This document shows, one piece after another, positions 15,001-22,671 of a DNA stretch of 33,051 bases. The first letter of the stretch is position 1, and every line of letters begins with the position of its first letter. Source of the DNA: Clostridia bacterium. GTDB taxonomy: Bacteria > Bacillota > Clostridia > Christensenellales > Aristaeellaceae. Where the stretch lies: contig JAFQQU010000229.1 in the NCBI GenBank assembly GCA_017410445.1, positions 1-33,051 of the forward strand. Direction: 5' to 3'. Position numbers and translations under genes: made by a program. The notes below the pieces were generated by a model. It had not been told where the DNA came from. It ran no database searches and saw nothing but the letters and a program-made list of their open reading frames with translations.

Positions 15001-15759
15001 ATGGAAATCCGTTACTATAAGCAGTACAGCAGCAATCTGCAGCGCGACATGGAATTCAAGGTGTACGGCCATACCGGCAAGCCCGTTCTGTTCGTGCCCT
15101 GCCAGGCCGGCCGCTTCTGGGACTTTGAAGGCTTCAAGATGATCGACGTCTGGGCAAAGTGGATCGATCAGGGTCTGGTCACCGTATATTCGATGGACAC
15201 CATCGACGGCGAGACCTACGCCAACGAAGGCGGCGACTGCGCTTACCGCACCCAGCTGCACGAGAAATGGTACAACTACGCCATCGACGAGCTGGTTCCG
15301 ATGATCAAGAAGCTCAATGCCGAGCGCAACGGCGGCCGCGAAGACCTGATCATGATCTTCGGCGCGTCTCTGGGCGGAATGCATGCCGCCAACTTCTTCT
15401 TCCGCCGCCCGGATATCTTCGGCTCCGTTCTGGCAATGTCCGGTCTGTACGAGCCCGGCCCGTATTTCCCGAAGGATTACATGGACGAGATTCTCTACAA
15501 CAACTCCCCCGCCATCTTCCTGAAGAACCTGCCCGATGATCATCACTACATCAAGATGTACAACGAACGCAAGATCTTCATCATCTCCGGTCAGGGAGCC
15601 TGGGAAGACGTCGCCGTGGACAGCACCAACAATCTCAAGCGCGCGCTCGATTCGAAGGGCATCAACGCCCACATCGACCTGTGGGGCTACGACGTCAACC
15701 ATGACTGGCCCTGGTGGTACAAGCAGTGCGATTACTATGTACCGCAGATTATTTTCTAA
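15001..15759 (+). CDS. Second esterase of the cassette, alpha/beta hydrolase
   Basis: A 252-residue esterase-like protein with nucleophile Ser123 in IFGASLGGMHAANFF and probable catalytic His234 in YDVNHDWPWWYKQ. It begins with a beta-rich segment (MEIRYYKQYSSNL). It has no signal peptide and is only distantly similar to the first esterase, so it is not a recent duplicate. Codons are strongly biased to C-ending forms, as in the next gene, suggesting high expression. It lies 28 bases upstream of the ATP-grasp gene, and the pair are probably cotranslated. The substrate is unknown; acyl transfer instead of hydrolysis is possible. Confidence 0.82.
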   Translation: MEIRYYKQYSSNLQRDMEFKVYGHTGKPVLFVPCQAGRFWDFEGFKMIDVWAKWIDQGLVTVYSMDTIDGETYANEGGDCAYRTQLHEKWYNYAIDELVPMIKKLNAERNGGREDLIMIFGASLGGMHAANFFFRRPDIFGSVLAMSGLYEPGPYFPKDYMDEILYNNSPAIFLKNLPDDHHYIKMYNERKIFIISGQGAWEDVAVDSTNNLKRALDSKGINAHIDLWGYDVNHDWPWWYKQCDYYVPQIIF

Positions 15760-15787
15760 GATTCCAAATTAAGAGGAGCGAATACAT

Positions 15788-16981
15788 ATGAAAAACTTTA
15801 TCTTCCTGTCTCCGAACTTCCCCGATTCCTACTGGATGTTCTGCAACGAGCTGAAGAAGAACGGCATGCGCGTTCTCGGCATCGGCGACTGCCCCTATGA
15901 TGAGCTGCGTCCCGAGCTGCGCGAAGCCCTGCATGAGTATTACAAGGTCTCCAGCCTTGAAAACTGGGACGAAGTATACCGCGCCGTCGCTTTCCTGACC
16001 TTCAAGTACGGCAAGATCGACTGGCTGGAGTCCAACAACGAATACTGGCTGGAGCGCGACGCCGCCCTGCGCACCGAGTTCAACATCACCACCGGTCAGC
16101 AGACCGCCGACATGGCCCGCATCAAGCATAAGTCCGCCATGAAGGAATACTATGCCAAGGCCGGCGTTCCCACCTGCCGCTACCACCTGTGCTACGGCTA
16201 CGAAGAAGCTAAGGCCTTCGCCCACATGGTCGGCTATCCCGTCGTCGTAAAACCCGACAACGGCGTAGGCGCGAACAACACCTACAAGCTGAAGTCCGAC
16301 GCCGATCTGGACTACTTCTACGCCACCAAGGACGACAACATCTACATCATGGAAGAGTTCGTCAAGGGCGAAGTACGCACCTATGACGCCATCATCGACG
16401 CCAACGGCGATCCGATCTTCGAAACCGGCAACGTCACCCCCCAGTCCCTGATGGACGTCGTCAACACCAACGACAACTCCTGCTACTACATCGTCAAGGA
16501 GCTGCCCGAAAACATGCGCGATTTCGGCCGCCGCACCGTCAAGGCCTTCGGCGTCAAGAGCCGCTTTGTCCATCTCGAGTTCTTCGTACTGCAGGAGGAT
16601 CAGGATGGTCTGGGCAAGAAGGGCGACATCATCGGCCTGGAAGTCAACATGCGTCCCTCCGGCGGCTACTCCCCCGATATGTACAACTTCGCCAACGAGT
16701 GCGACGTTTACAAGATCTGGGCTGACATGATCGCCTTCAACCGCAACACCATTCCGCTGGATCGCCCGCATCACTTCTGCGCGTTCTGCGGCCGCCGCGA
16801 CGGCAAGCCCTTCAAGATGGACCATGAAGCCATCATGGCCCGCTACGGCGCGAACATGAAGATGGTCGGCCGCGTACCGGAAGCCCTGTCCGGCGCGATG
16901 GCGAACCAGATGTACATCGCCAACTTCGACAGCGAAGAGGAAATGCAGCAGTACTTCAAGGATCTGCTGGAAGAGATCTGA
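15788..16981 (+). CDS. ATP-grasp carboxylate-amine ligase-like enzyme
   Basis: A 397-residue ATP-grasp protein starting at ATG 15788 behind AGAGGAG. A Rossmann-like N-terminal part (MKNFIFLSPNFPDSYW) is followed by the ATP-binding region: VVVKPDNGVGANNTY (152-166, with K155), hinge IMEEFVKGEVRTYD (187-200), and metal ligands E264 (VHLEFF) and E285/N287 in GLEVNMRPSGGY. The family activates a carboxylate as acyl phosphate and joins it to an amine or thiol. This subgroup of 390-410 residues is not one of the classical biosynthetic ligases I can name. Heavy C-ending codon bias implies abundant expression. Confidence 0.88.
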   Translation: MKNFIFLSPNFPDSYWMFCNELKKNGMRVLGIGDCPYDELRPELREALHEYYKVSSLENWDEVYRAVAFLTFKYGKIDWLESNNEYWLERDAALRTEFNITTGQQTADMARIKHKSAMKEYYAKAGVPTCRYHLCYGYEEAKAFAHMVGYPVVVKPDNGVGANNTYKLKSDADLDYFYATKDDNIYIMEEFVKGEVRTYDAIIDANGDPIFETGNVTPQSLMDVVNTNDNSCYYIVKELPENMRDFGRRTVKAFGVKSRFVHLEFFVLQEDQDGLGKKGDIIGLEVNMRPSGGYSPDMYNFANECDVYKIWADMIAFNRNTIPLDRPHHFCAFCGRRDGKPFKMDHEAIMARYGANMKMVGRVPEALSGAMANQMYIANFDSEEEMQQYFKDLLEEI

Positions 16982-16999
16982 TCGCAATAATACACATTC

Positions 17000-17033
17000 A
17001 GGCCCGGACGAACGCTCGCCCGGGCCTTGTTTT
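17000..17033 (+). terminator. Terminator of the esterase/ATP-grasp cassette
   Basis: AGGCCCGG (17000-17007) pairs with CCGGGCCT (17020-17027), extended by inner CGA/TCG pairs and followed by TGTTTT. It bounds the three-gene unit on the right. Confidence 0.9.
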
Positions 17034-17160
17034 ATGGCTTTTCATCATGATTACTCACACAATCTTAGCATAATCACTGTTCCCAGTTCTCTTTTTTGTT
17101 GTATGATGAACTCAATCAAATCAACAGGCCGGAAGCATGTCCGGCAGAAGGAGAACACAA

Positions 17161-17574
17161 ATGTCTTTTCTTACAAAGCTCAGGCAGCGCTTCACCGCCT
17201 TCATGATCGGCCGCAACGGCGCGGACCAGCTGGGTCTTGCTACGCTGATTGCCGCGCTCGTCCTCAACACACTGGATAATTTCCTCTTCACCGGCATTCT
17301 TTCGCTGCTTGGCCTCGCCCTGTATGCGCTGACCATCTTCCGCATGTTCTCGCGGAATGTTGTAAAGCGCCGCGCCGAGAACCTCAAGTTCATGACCTTC
17401 TACGGAAAAGCCAGGAAACAGGTCGTGCGCTACTGGACCCGCCTTAAGAACATCCGCCAGTATAAATACTTCTCCTGTCCGAACTGCAAGGCCTCCATCC
17501 GCATGAAGCGCGGCGCCGGCGAAAAGCAGATCACCTGCCCCGGCTGCCACCATACTTTCACCCAGAAGAGCTGA
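17161..17574 (+). CDS. Two-helix membrane protein with C-terminal zinc ribbon
   Basis: A 137-residue protein. ATG 17161 is chosen because GAAGGAG lies just upstream; an in-frame ATG at 17137 lies before that site. Two hydrophobic segments (about 20-60) are followed by a basic stretch and a C-terminal FSCPNCKASIRMKRG and ITCPGCHHTFTQKS: two CPxC knuckles forming a treble-clef or rubredoxin-type zinc site. Small zinc-ribbon membrane proteins of this kind are widespread and uncharacterised in Clostridia. Confidence 0.8.
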   Translation: MSFLTKLRQRFTAFMIGRNGADQLGLATLIAALVLNTLDNFLFTGILSLLGLALYALTIFRMFSRNVVKRRAENLKFMTFYGKARKQVVRYWTRLKNIRQYKYFSCPNCKASIRMKRGAGEKQITCPGCHHTFTQKS

Positions 17575-17582
17575 ATATTCAA

Positions 17583-17632
17583 CACCGCCCGCGTCCGAAC
17601 GGAGTCAAATCCGGACGCCGGGCGGTTCTTTT
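17583..17632 (+). terminator. Rho-independent terminator
   Basis: ACCGCCCG with CGTCCG (17583-17597) pairs with CGGACG and CGGGCGGT (17612-17626), followed by TCTTTT. It terminates the zinc-ribbon gene. Confidence 0.85.
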
Positions 17633-17689
17633 AGTGATTCATGTACCCGGCGCATCAGCACCGGGCGAAGCATCATTGCTCCTGAGTTA

Positions 17690-17992
17690 TCAGCCCCTGT
17701 CGCAGAGCCGGTAGATCAGAAGCGCGGCGATCGCAACGACCATCACCGCCGCAAACACGATCACGGCCGCCAGCGCAGCAAAAATCTGCTCGGCATACAC
17801 CGCACCGAAGATCAGCCCGAGAGCAGCCGCCAGCGCGACCACAAAGAAGCCGATGACCTTGTTGGAACACAGGACCGCGTTGCTTCCGCAGCGCGCGTAT
17901 CGATTCGTGCAGCGGTTCTCGCAGCGGTTCTCATACCGGGTACAGGCTGTTTCGCACGGGGCGCCGCAGGTATAATCCTCGTAATTACCCAT
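17690..17992 (-). CDS. Cys-rich N-terminus, two-helix small membrane protein
   Basis: A 100-residue protein with AAGGAG nine bases before ATG 17992. Residues 1-45 contain seven cysteines (9, 13, 17, 24, 28, 35, 42) with C-x3-C-x3-C and C-x3-C spacing amid Arg/Asn/Glu-rich sequence (YENRCENRCTNRYARCG). Two hydrophobic helices follow (about 46-66 and 70-95), with a last Cys97 in the tail. The Cys-rich part could bind metal or iron-sulfur, or form disulfides; the sequence alone does not decide. It is convergent with the zinc-ribbon gene and divergent from the MBL-fold gene. I do not recognise the family. Confidence 0.75.
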   Translation of the reverse strand: MGNYEDYTCGAPCETACTRYENRCENRCTNRYARCGSNAVLCSNKVIGFFVVALAAALGLIFGAVYAEQIFAALAAVIVFAAVMVVAIAALLIYRLCDRG

Positions 17993-18091
17993 TCAGATCA
18001 CTCCTTGTTTGGACTCCACTCCCATACTATGCCCAAACGGAAAGCCGGTGAATGATCTCCGAAAAACCCCGTTCGAATCTTCCTGCATCCG

Positions 18092-18120
18092 CTGACATTT
18101 TCCTTCCATTCGTGTATAAT
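18092..18120 (+). promoter_or_regulatory. SigA promoter of the MBL-fold gene
   Basis: CTGACA (18092-18097), 17 bp and TATAAT (18115-18120), 47 bases before the ATG. Confidence 0.8.
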
Positions 18121-18167
18121 AGAGACAAACACATGCGGCGCCGCACGGCGCAGACAGGAGCCTGAAT

Positions 18168-18959
18168 ATGAAACTGATTACCCTCATGGAAAACACCTCC
18201 GCCCGGGACGACCTTTATTCCGAGCACGGACTGAGCCTGTATATCGAGACCGGCGACTGCAGAATCCTCTTTGACGCCGGGCAGACCGAGCTCTTCTCAG
18301 AAAATGCCGAAAAGCTGAATGTTGATCTCAAAAAGGTGGATCTTGCCATCCTCTCGCACGGCCATTACGATCACAGCGGCGGTCTCATGCGCTTTCTTCA
18401 GCTTAATGATCATGCGCCGCTGTACATGAACGAGCGTGCCTTCTCCGACTGCTGGCATGGCGCCGATCATTACATCGGCATCGACCAATCCCTCAGGGAC
18501 AGCGGCAGAATCATCCTGACCGGGGACGAATACGCCGTCGCTCCTCAGCTTACGCTGTATACCATGAATGCACTCCCCCGCCGCTTCCCTCTCTCCGGCG
18601 CAGGCCTGACCGTCCGTCAGCCTGACGGTTCCTTCCTGCAGGATGAGTTTCTCCATGAGCATTATCTGCTGATCGAAGAGAACGGAAAGCGCATTCTGAT
18701 CAGCGGCTGCTCCCACAAAGGCATTCTGAACATCATGGAGTGGCTCAAACCGGACGTCCTCATCGGCGGCTTCCATTTCATGAAGATGGATCCCATGCAG
18801 GACAGAAGCGCCCTGAAGGACGCCGCAGATGCGCTGAATGCATATGAAACAGTCTACTACACCTGCCACTGCACCGGTACTGAGCAGTATGCCGCACTGA
18901 AGGAATGGATGGGCGATAAGCTTCGCTATATCAGCGCGGGCGATTGCCTGATCATCTGA
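18168..18959 (+). CDS. Metallo-beta-lactamase-fold hydrolase
   Basis: A 263-residue MBL-fold enzyme with the metal motif SHGHYDHSGG (H64, H66, D68, H69), a downstream ISGCSHKGILN where a third metal His is expected, and a C-terminal YYTCHCTG histidine. Overall shape and length fit the subfamily often annotated as 7,8-dihydropterin-6-yl-methyl-4-aminobenzene 5'-phosphate synthase-like, but true function in bacteria is unproven. Cytoplasmic, with its own promoter. The next gene also has its own promoter, so it is probably monocistronic. Confidence 0.88.
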   Translation: MKLITLMENTSARDDLYSEHGLSLYIETGDCRILFDAGQTELFSENAEKLNVDLKKVDLAILSHGHYDHSGGLMRFLQLNDHAPLYMNERAFSDCWHGADHYIGIDQSLRDSGRIILTGDEYAVAPQLTLYTMNALPRRFPLSGAGLTVRQPDGSFLQDEFLHEHYLLIEENGKRILISGCSHKGILNIMEWLKPDVLIGGFHFMKMDPMQDRSALKDAADALNAYETVYYTCHCTGTEQYAALKEWMGDKLRYISAGDCLII

Positions 18960-19010
18960 CGCAACGCTTCCATATTCCTGATTGCTCCCGGCATAATTTA
19001 TCATCTCCGC

Positions 19011-19039
19011 TTGTCTTTCAGGGTGTTTACGGGTATAAT
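19011..19039 (+). promoter_or_regulatory. SigA promoter of the tandem SGNH genes
   Basis: TTGTCT (19011-19016), 17 bp and TATAAT (19034-19039), 53 bases before the first SGNH ATG. This rules out translation from the in-frame TTG that overlaps the -35 box. Confidence 0.8.
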
Positions 19040-19091
19040 GAAAACAATAAACAGAGCATCCCCGAATGCTCACGAAAGGAACGGAATCCGT

Positions 19092-20168
19092 ATGAAGCTG
19101 GATATCTCCAAAATCGACGCCAATTTCCTCGCCGGTTCGAAGATTGACAAAGAAGACATCGTATGGATCAGCATTCTGGAAGAGCCGATCTCACTTCACG
19201 GGCTCGCTGTTCATGAACCCGGAAAATTCTGGCGGCTGCCGGAAAAGCTTATCGATCAGGTGAACAGCGGCGTGACTCAGCTGGCCCGCCACACCGCCGG
19301 CGGACGCATCCGCTTCCGGACCGACAGCCCCTACATCGCCTACCGCGCCAAGCCGCTCAACAGCGGATACATGTCCCACATGCCGCTCACCGGCAGCGTC
19401 GGAACGGACATCTTCATCAACGGCGAATCCTGCACCACCTTTCGCCCTCCGCACGACAGCGCGGAATGGTATGAAGGCATCGTCAACATTCCCGACGACC
19501 GCCCCGACATGCACGGCATGAAGGATGTCGAGCTCAACATGGGTCTGTACAACGGCATTACCGAGGGCTATATCGGCCTCAAGGCAGGCGCCGCGCTGGA
19601 AGCCCCCAAGCCCTATGACATTGACCTTCCGATCGTCTATTATGGAAATTCCGTCACGCAGGGCGGATGCGCATCCAAGCCTGGAAACAGCTTCCCCGCC
19701 TTCCTCGGCCGCTGGCTGAATGCCGATCACATCAACCTCGGCTTCTCCGGCTCCGGACGCGGCGAGGAAAACATGGCTGAATACATCGCTGCCCTCCCGA
19801 TGAGCCTGTTCTTCATGGATTACGACCACAACGCGCCCAACGCCGAACATCTCTGGAAGACGCATTATCGCTTCTACAAGATCATCCGCGAGGCGCAGCC
19901 CGATCTGCCCATCGTCATCGCCACCATGCCGAACGAAGACCTCCGCCCCGCCCAGCGAGCCGAGCGCTTCACCGCCATCCGCGCCACTTATGACCGCGCG
20001 CTGGCAGAGGGCGACAAGCATGTCTGGTTTGTGGACGGCCGGACGCTGTTCGGCGATGAGGACCGCGACGCCTGCACCATGGACGGCGCGCATCCCAACG
20101 ATTTCGGCTTCTACCGCATGGCGAAGAACCTGCTGCCCTGCCTCAAGGAAGCCCTGAACATCCGATAA
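19092..20168 (+). CDS. SGNH/GDSL hydrolase, first paralog
   Basis: A 358-residue protein starting at ATG 19092 after GAAAGGAACGG. An N-terminal beta-rich domain (about 1-175), probably a carbohydrate-binding-like jelly roll, precedes the SGNH catalytic domain. Block I is YYGNSVTQGG (Ser187), block II NLGFSGSGRGE with its glycine near 219, block III YDHNAP (Asn247), and block V MDGAHPND (Asp331, His334). All four catalytic positions are intact. Relatives deacetylate sugars or cleave acyl esters of plant polysaccharides. With no signal peptide it probably acts on imported oligosaccharides. The next gene is a close paralog. Confidence 0.9.
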   Translation: MKLDISKIDANFLAGSKIDKEDIVWISILEEPISLHGLAVHEPGKFWRLPEKLIDQVNSGVTQLARHTAGGRIRFRTDSPYIAYRAKPLNSGYMSHMPLTGSVGTDIFINGESCTTFRPPHDSAEWYEGIVNIPDDRPDMHGMKDVELNMGLYNGITEGYIGLKAGAALEAPKPYDIDLPIVYYGNSVTQGGCASKPGNSFPAFLGRWLNADHINLGFSGSGRGEENMAEYIAALPMSLFFMDYDHNAPNAEHLWKTHYRFYKIIREAQPDLPIVIATMPNEDLRPAQRAERFTAIRATYDRALAEGDKHVWFVDGRTLFGDEDRDACTMDGAHPNDFGFYRMAKNLLPCLKEALNIR

Positions 20169-20198
20169 AACACATTATAAGAAAGGCCGTGACAGATC

Positions 20199-21257
20199 AT
20201 GAAGCTTGACATTACTCAGATCGACCCGAATTTCCTCATTGGCTCGAAGATCGACAAAGACGACGTTGTCTGGATGAGCGCAATTGATGCGCCGCTGAAA
20301 ATCCACGGCCTCGCCGTCGTGGGCGACGAAAAATTCTGGCGTCTTCCCGAAGATCTGATCGACCATGTCAACGAAGGCGTGACCACCCTCGCCCGCCACA
20401 CCGCCGGCGGACGCATCCGCTTCCGCACCGACAGTCCTTACATCGCCTACCGCGCCAAGTCCTTCGGCGGCGGCCAGATGAGCCATATGCCGCTCACCGG
20501 CAGCAACGGTACCGATCTGTTTGTAGACGGCGTCTCCTACACCACCTTCCGTCCGAACAGCGCGCGCGATCAGTGGTTTGAAGGCGTAGCCGACATGCGC
20601 AGCGCCGGTATGCATGATATCGAGATGAACCTCGGCCTGTACAACGGCTATACCGAAATCTATGTCGGCGTCAAGGCAGGCTCCACCGTCGAAGCCCCCA
20701 AGCCCTATACCATCGAGAAGCCCGTCGTATACTACGGCTCCTCGATCACCCAGGGCGGCTGCGCTTCCAAGCCGGGCAACTGCTATGAAGCATACATCTC
20801 CCGCTGGCTGGACGCCGACCACATCAACCTCGGCTTCTCCGGCAGCGGCAGGGGCGAAGTATGCATGGCCGAATACATCGCCTCGCTCGAAATGAGCGCC
20901 TTCGTCCTCGACTATGATCACAACGCGCCCACCGTCGAGCATCTGGCGAACACGCACTATCGCTTCTATGAGATCGTGCGAAAGGCGCAGCCCGATCTGC
21001 CCATCATCATGGTTTCCATGCCTGATACTGATAGAAATACTGCAAACGCCGATCAGCGCCGCGAGGTCATCCTGAACACCTATCTCACCGCCCGCAAAAA
21101 CGGCGATGCGAAGGTCTGGTTCATCGACGGACGCACCCTGTTCGGCGGCCGCGACCGCGACTGCTGCACCATGGACGGCACGCACCCGAACGACCTCGGC
21201 TTCTACCGCATGGCAGAAGGCATCTATCCGGTCGTCAAAGAGGCGCTGGGGCTGTAA
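20199..21257 (+). CDS. SGNH/GDSL hydrolase, second paralog
   Basis: A 352-residue protein, closely similar over its full length to the gene 30 bases upstream: both begin MKLDI and share ARHTAGGRIRFRTDSPYIAY and INLGFSGSGRGE. The catalytic set is intact: Ser182 in YYGSSITQGG, an Asn in DYDHNAP, and Asp/His in MDGTHPND. Differences cluster in the surface segment around residues 115-150, and the second copy is shorter there, so the substrates may differ. It is cotranscribed with the first copy and ends at a strong bidirectional terminator. Confidence 0.9.
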   Translation: MKLDITQIDPNFLIGSKIDKDDVVWMSAIDAPLKIHGLAVVGDEKFWRLPEDLIDHVNEGVTTLARHTAGGRIRFRTDSPYIAYRAKSFGGGQMSHMPLTGSNGTDLFVDGVSYTTFRPNSARDQWFEGVADMRSAGMHDIEMNLGLYNGYTEIYVGVKAGSTVEAPKPYTIEKPVVYYGSSITQGGCASKPGNCYEAYISRWLDADHINLGFSGSGRGEVCMAEYIASLEMSAFVLDYDHNAPTVEHLANTHYRFYEIVRKAQPDLPIIMVSMPDTDRNTANADQRREVILNTYLTARKNGDAKVWFIDGRTLFGGRDRDCCTMDGTHPNDLGFYRMAEGIYPVVKEALGL

Positions 21258-21290
21258 GCCTTCCTCGCTCCCATTCCTGACGGAAATATG

Positions 21291-21331
21291 AAAAGCTCTC
21301 GATCCTTCGCTCGTAAAGATCGAGAGCTTTT
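21291..21331. terminator. Bidirectional terminator
   Basis: AAAAGCTCTCGATC (21291-21304) is the exact inverse of GATCGAGAGCTTTT (21318-21331), giving T tails on both strands. It serves the SGNH pair (plus) and the LysR gene (minus), which ends at 21343. Confidence 0.95.
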
Positions 21332-21342
21332 TCATTGCTTTT

Positions 21343-22227
21343 CTATGCTTCTGAACTGCTTTTCAACGAAGCACGCATGAAGTATTCCTTCAAAAAGCAG
21401 AAGAAATCCTCTACATGCGCATTATTCACTTTGTTTCTCTTTAAAGATATCAGTATATCTCTCCGGCATATCGGTTCCTCGATCTCCAGCAGAAGCACCT
21501 GATCGCTCTGAATACTTCCCCAGCTGAACTCGGGCCAGAAACCAATCCCCATATTGGCGGCAATCATATTCTTTACGGCAGCCGGATTATCGCTTTCAAA
21601 GATGATTTTCGGCTGAAAACCTGCATGCTGGCAGAATTTGTCGCAAATCCAGCGCATTTGTCTGGAGCCCAGCAGGCTGATAAACCCTTCGTTTCTTACT
21701 TCCTCCAATCGGATTTTCTTCTTCCCGCAATACATTCCATTATTGGGCACCGCCAGAAAAATACGCTCTGTGCATACAAAACAGTCGTCCTCTTCCCTTG
21801 CTCTGTAAAACAGTTTTGTCATCACGGCAATATCATACATATCGCTTTTTTCGTTCTGCATCAGCTGAAAACTGACGCCGCCGTTTTTCTGCCGGTATTC
21901 AATGATCGCCTCAGTGATCATTGTAGAGGCGGCCAGAACATTCAAATGAATCGTCTCACAGGAGAGGGCCGCCAATGTCTGAAGCTGTTCGGGCAGGCTG
22001 TCCAGCTCTCTGATCATCGGTTCCAAACGGTTTTTCAGATATCTTCCCATTTCGCTCAGTACAATTCCTCTTCCGCTCGGCAAAAACAGCGGAACACCCA
22101 GTTCCTTCTCAAGACGATGAATCGACTGAGTCAAAGCCGGCTGAGCAATATGCAGCTTTTGAGCACTGCGCGTAACATGCTGGCTGTTTGCCACTTCGAG
22201 AAAATACCGGATCTGCTGAAGTTCCAT
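21343..22227 (-). CDS. LysR-family transcriptional regulator
   Basis: A 294-residue LysR protein. ATG 22227 (MELQQIRYFLEVA) is preferred: it matches the usual start of the family and has AAGGAAG six bases upstream; the frame is open up to 22245. The N-terminal winged helix is clear (TRSAQKLHIAQPALTQSIHRLEKELGVPLF, in parts AQKLHIAQPALTQSI and LEKELGVPLF). The effector domain begins at about residue 90 with IHLNVLAAS. It is divergent from a SemiSWEET-like gene and an SGNH-like gene, which are the expected targets, with self-repression likely through overlapping promoters. Confidence 0.93.
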   Translation of the reverse strand: MELQQIRYFLEVANSQHVTRSAQKLHIAQPALTQSIHRLEKELGVPLFLPSGRGIVLSEMGRYLKNRLEPMIRELDSLPEQLQTLAALSCETIHLNVLAASTMITEAIIEYRQKNGGVSFQLMQNEKSDMYDIAVMTKLFYRAREEDDCFVCTERIFLAVPNNGMYCGKKKIRLEEVRNEGFISLLGSRQMRWICDKFCQHAGFQPKIIFESDNPAAVKNMIAANMGIGFWPEFSWGSIQSDQVLLLEIEEPICRRDILISLKRNKVNNAHVEDFFCFLKEYFMRASLKSSSEA

Positions 22228-22272
22228 TTCCATCTTCCTTTTCATAATACAGATCTTATCGTTTCAATCAGC

Positions 22273-22301
22273 ATTATATATTGGACATTATCGTTCGTCA
22301 A
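22273..22301 (-). promoter_or_regulatory. LysR gene promoter (minus strand)
   Basis: On the minus strand TTGACG (plus 22296-22301), 17 bp and TATAAT (plus 22273-22278). It overlaps the opposite promoter at 22281-22310 almost completely, so only one can be occupied at a time. Confidence 0.8.
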
Positions 22302-22310
22302 GAGTACAAT
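22281..22310 (+). promoter_or_regulatory. Divergent promoter of the SemiSWEET-like operon
   Basis: TTGGAC (22281-22286), 18 bp and TACAAT (22305-22310), about 34 bases before ATG 22344. Within the overlap, ATTAT (22273-22277) recurs at 22287-22291 around a 9-bp gap, a possible regulator site. Confidence 0.65.
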
Positions 22311-22343
22311 TTGATTATCAGAAAAAGAAAGGATCTGATTTCA

Positions 22344-22661
22344 ATGGCACAGCTTCTTGAGAGCTTTATGCTCATCTGCTTCGGCTGTTCATGGCCGATA
22401 TCCGTCGTCCGCAATATACGCAGTCATTCCGCCAAATCAATGAGCTTAGGCTTCATCCTGCTCATCATTGCCGGATACACAGCCGGTATTGCCGCAAAAG
22501 TATGCACAAAGAGCTATTCATATGTGCTCGCAGTATATATTTTCAACCTTCTCGCAGTCACGGCCAATCTGGTTGTATACTTTATCAACCGTACATATGA
22601 CCGCCGAGCCGAGCAGGAAGAACTTTCGACCCGGGAGATTACTCCGGAAGCCGCGAAATAG
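22344..22661 (+). CDS. Three-helix SemiSWEET/PQ-loop-like membrane protein
   Basis: A 105-residue protein starting at ATG 22344 behind AAAGGAT. It has three hydrophobic helices (about 4-22, 34-52 and 60-81). The first ends in CSWPISVVRNIRSHSAKSMSLGF, quoted as CSWPISVVRNIRS, where WP sits at the PQ-loop position and the S-A-K-S-M-S-L turn matches SemiSWEET half-transporters. SemiSWEETs dimerise to move small sugars. The C-terminal 25 residues are hydrophilic. The family call is moderate. The next gene starts ten bases later and is probably cotranscribed; the LysR gene lies divergently upstream. Confidence 0.6.
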   Translation: MAQLLESFMLICFGCSWPISVVRNIRSHSAKSMSLGFILLIIAGYTAGIAAKVCTKSYSYVLAVYIFNLLAVTANLVVYFINRTYDRRAEQEELSTREITPEAAK

Positions 22662-22671
22662 GAGGATTTCT

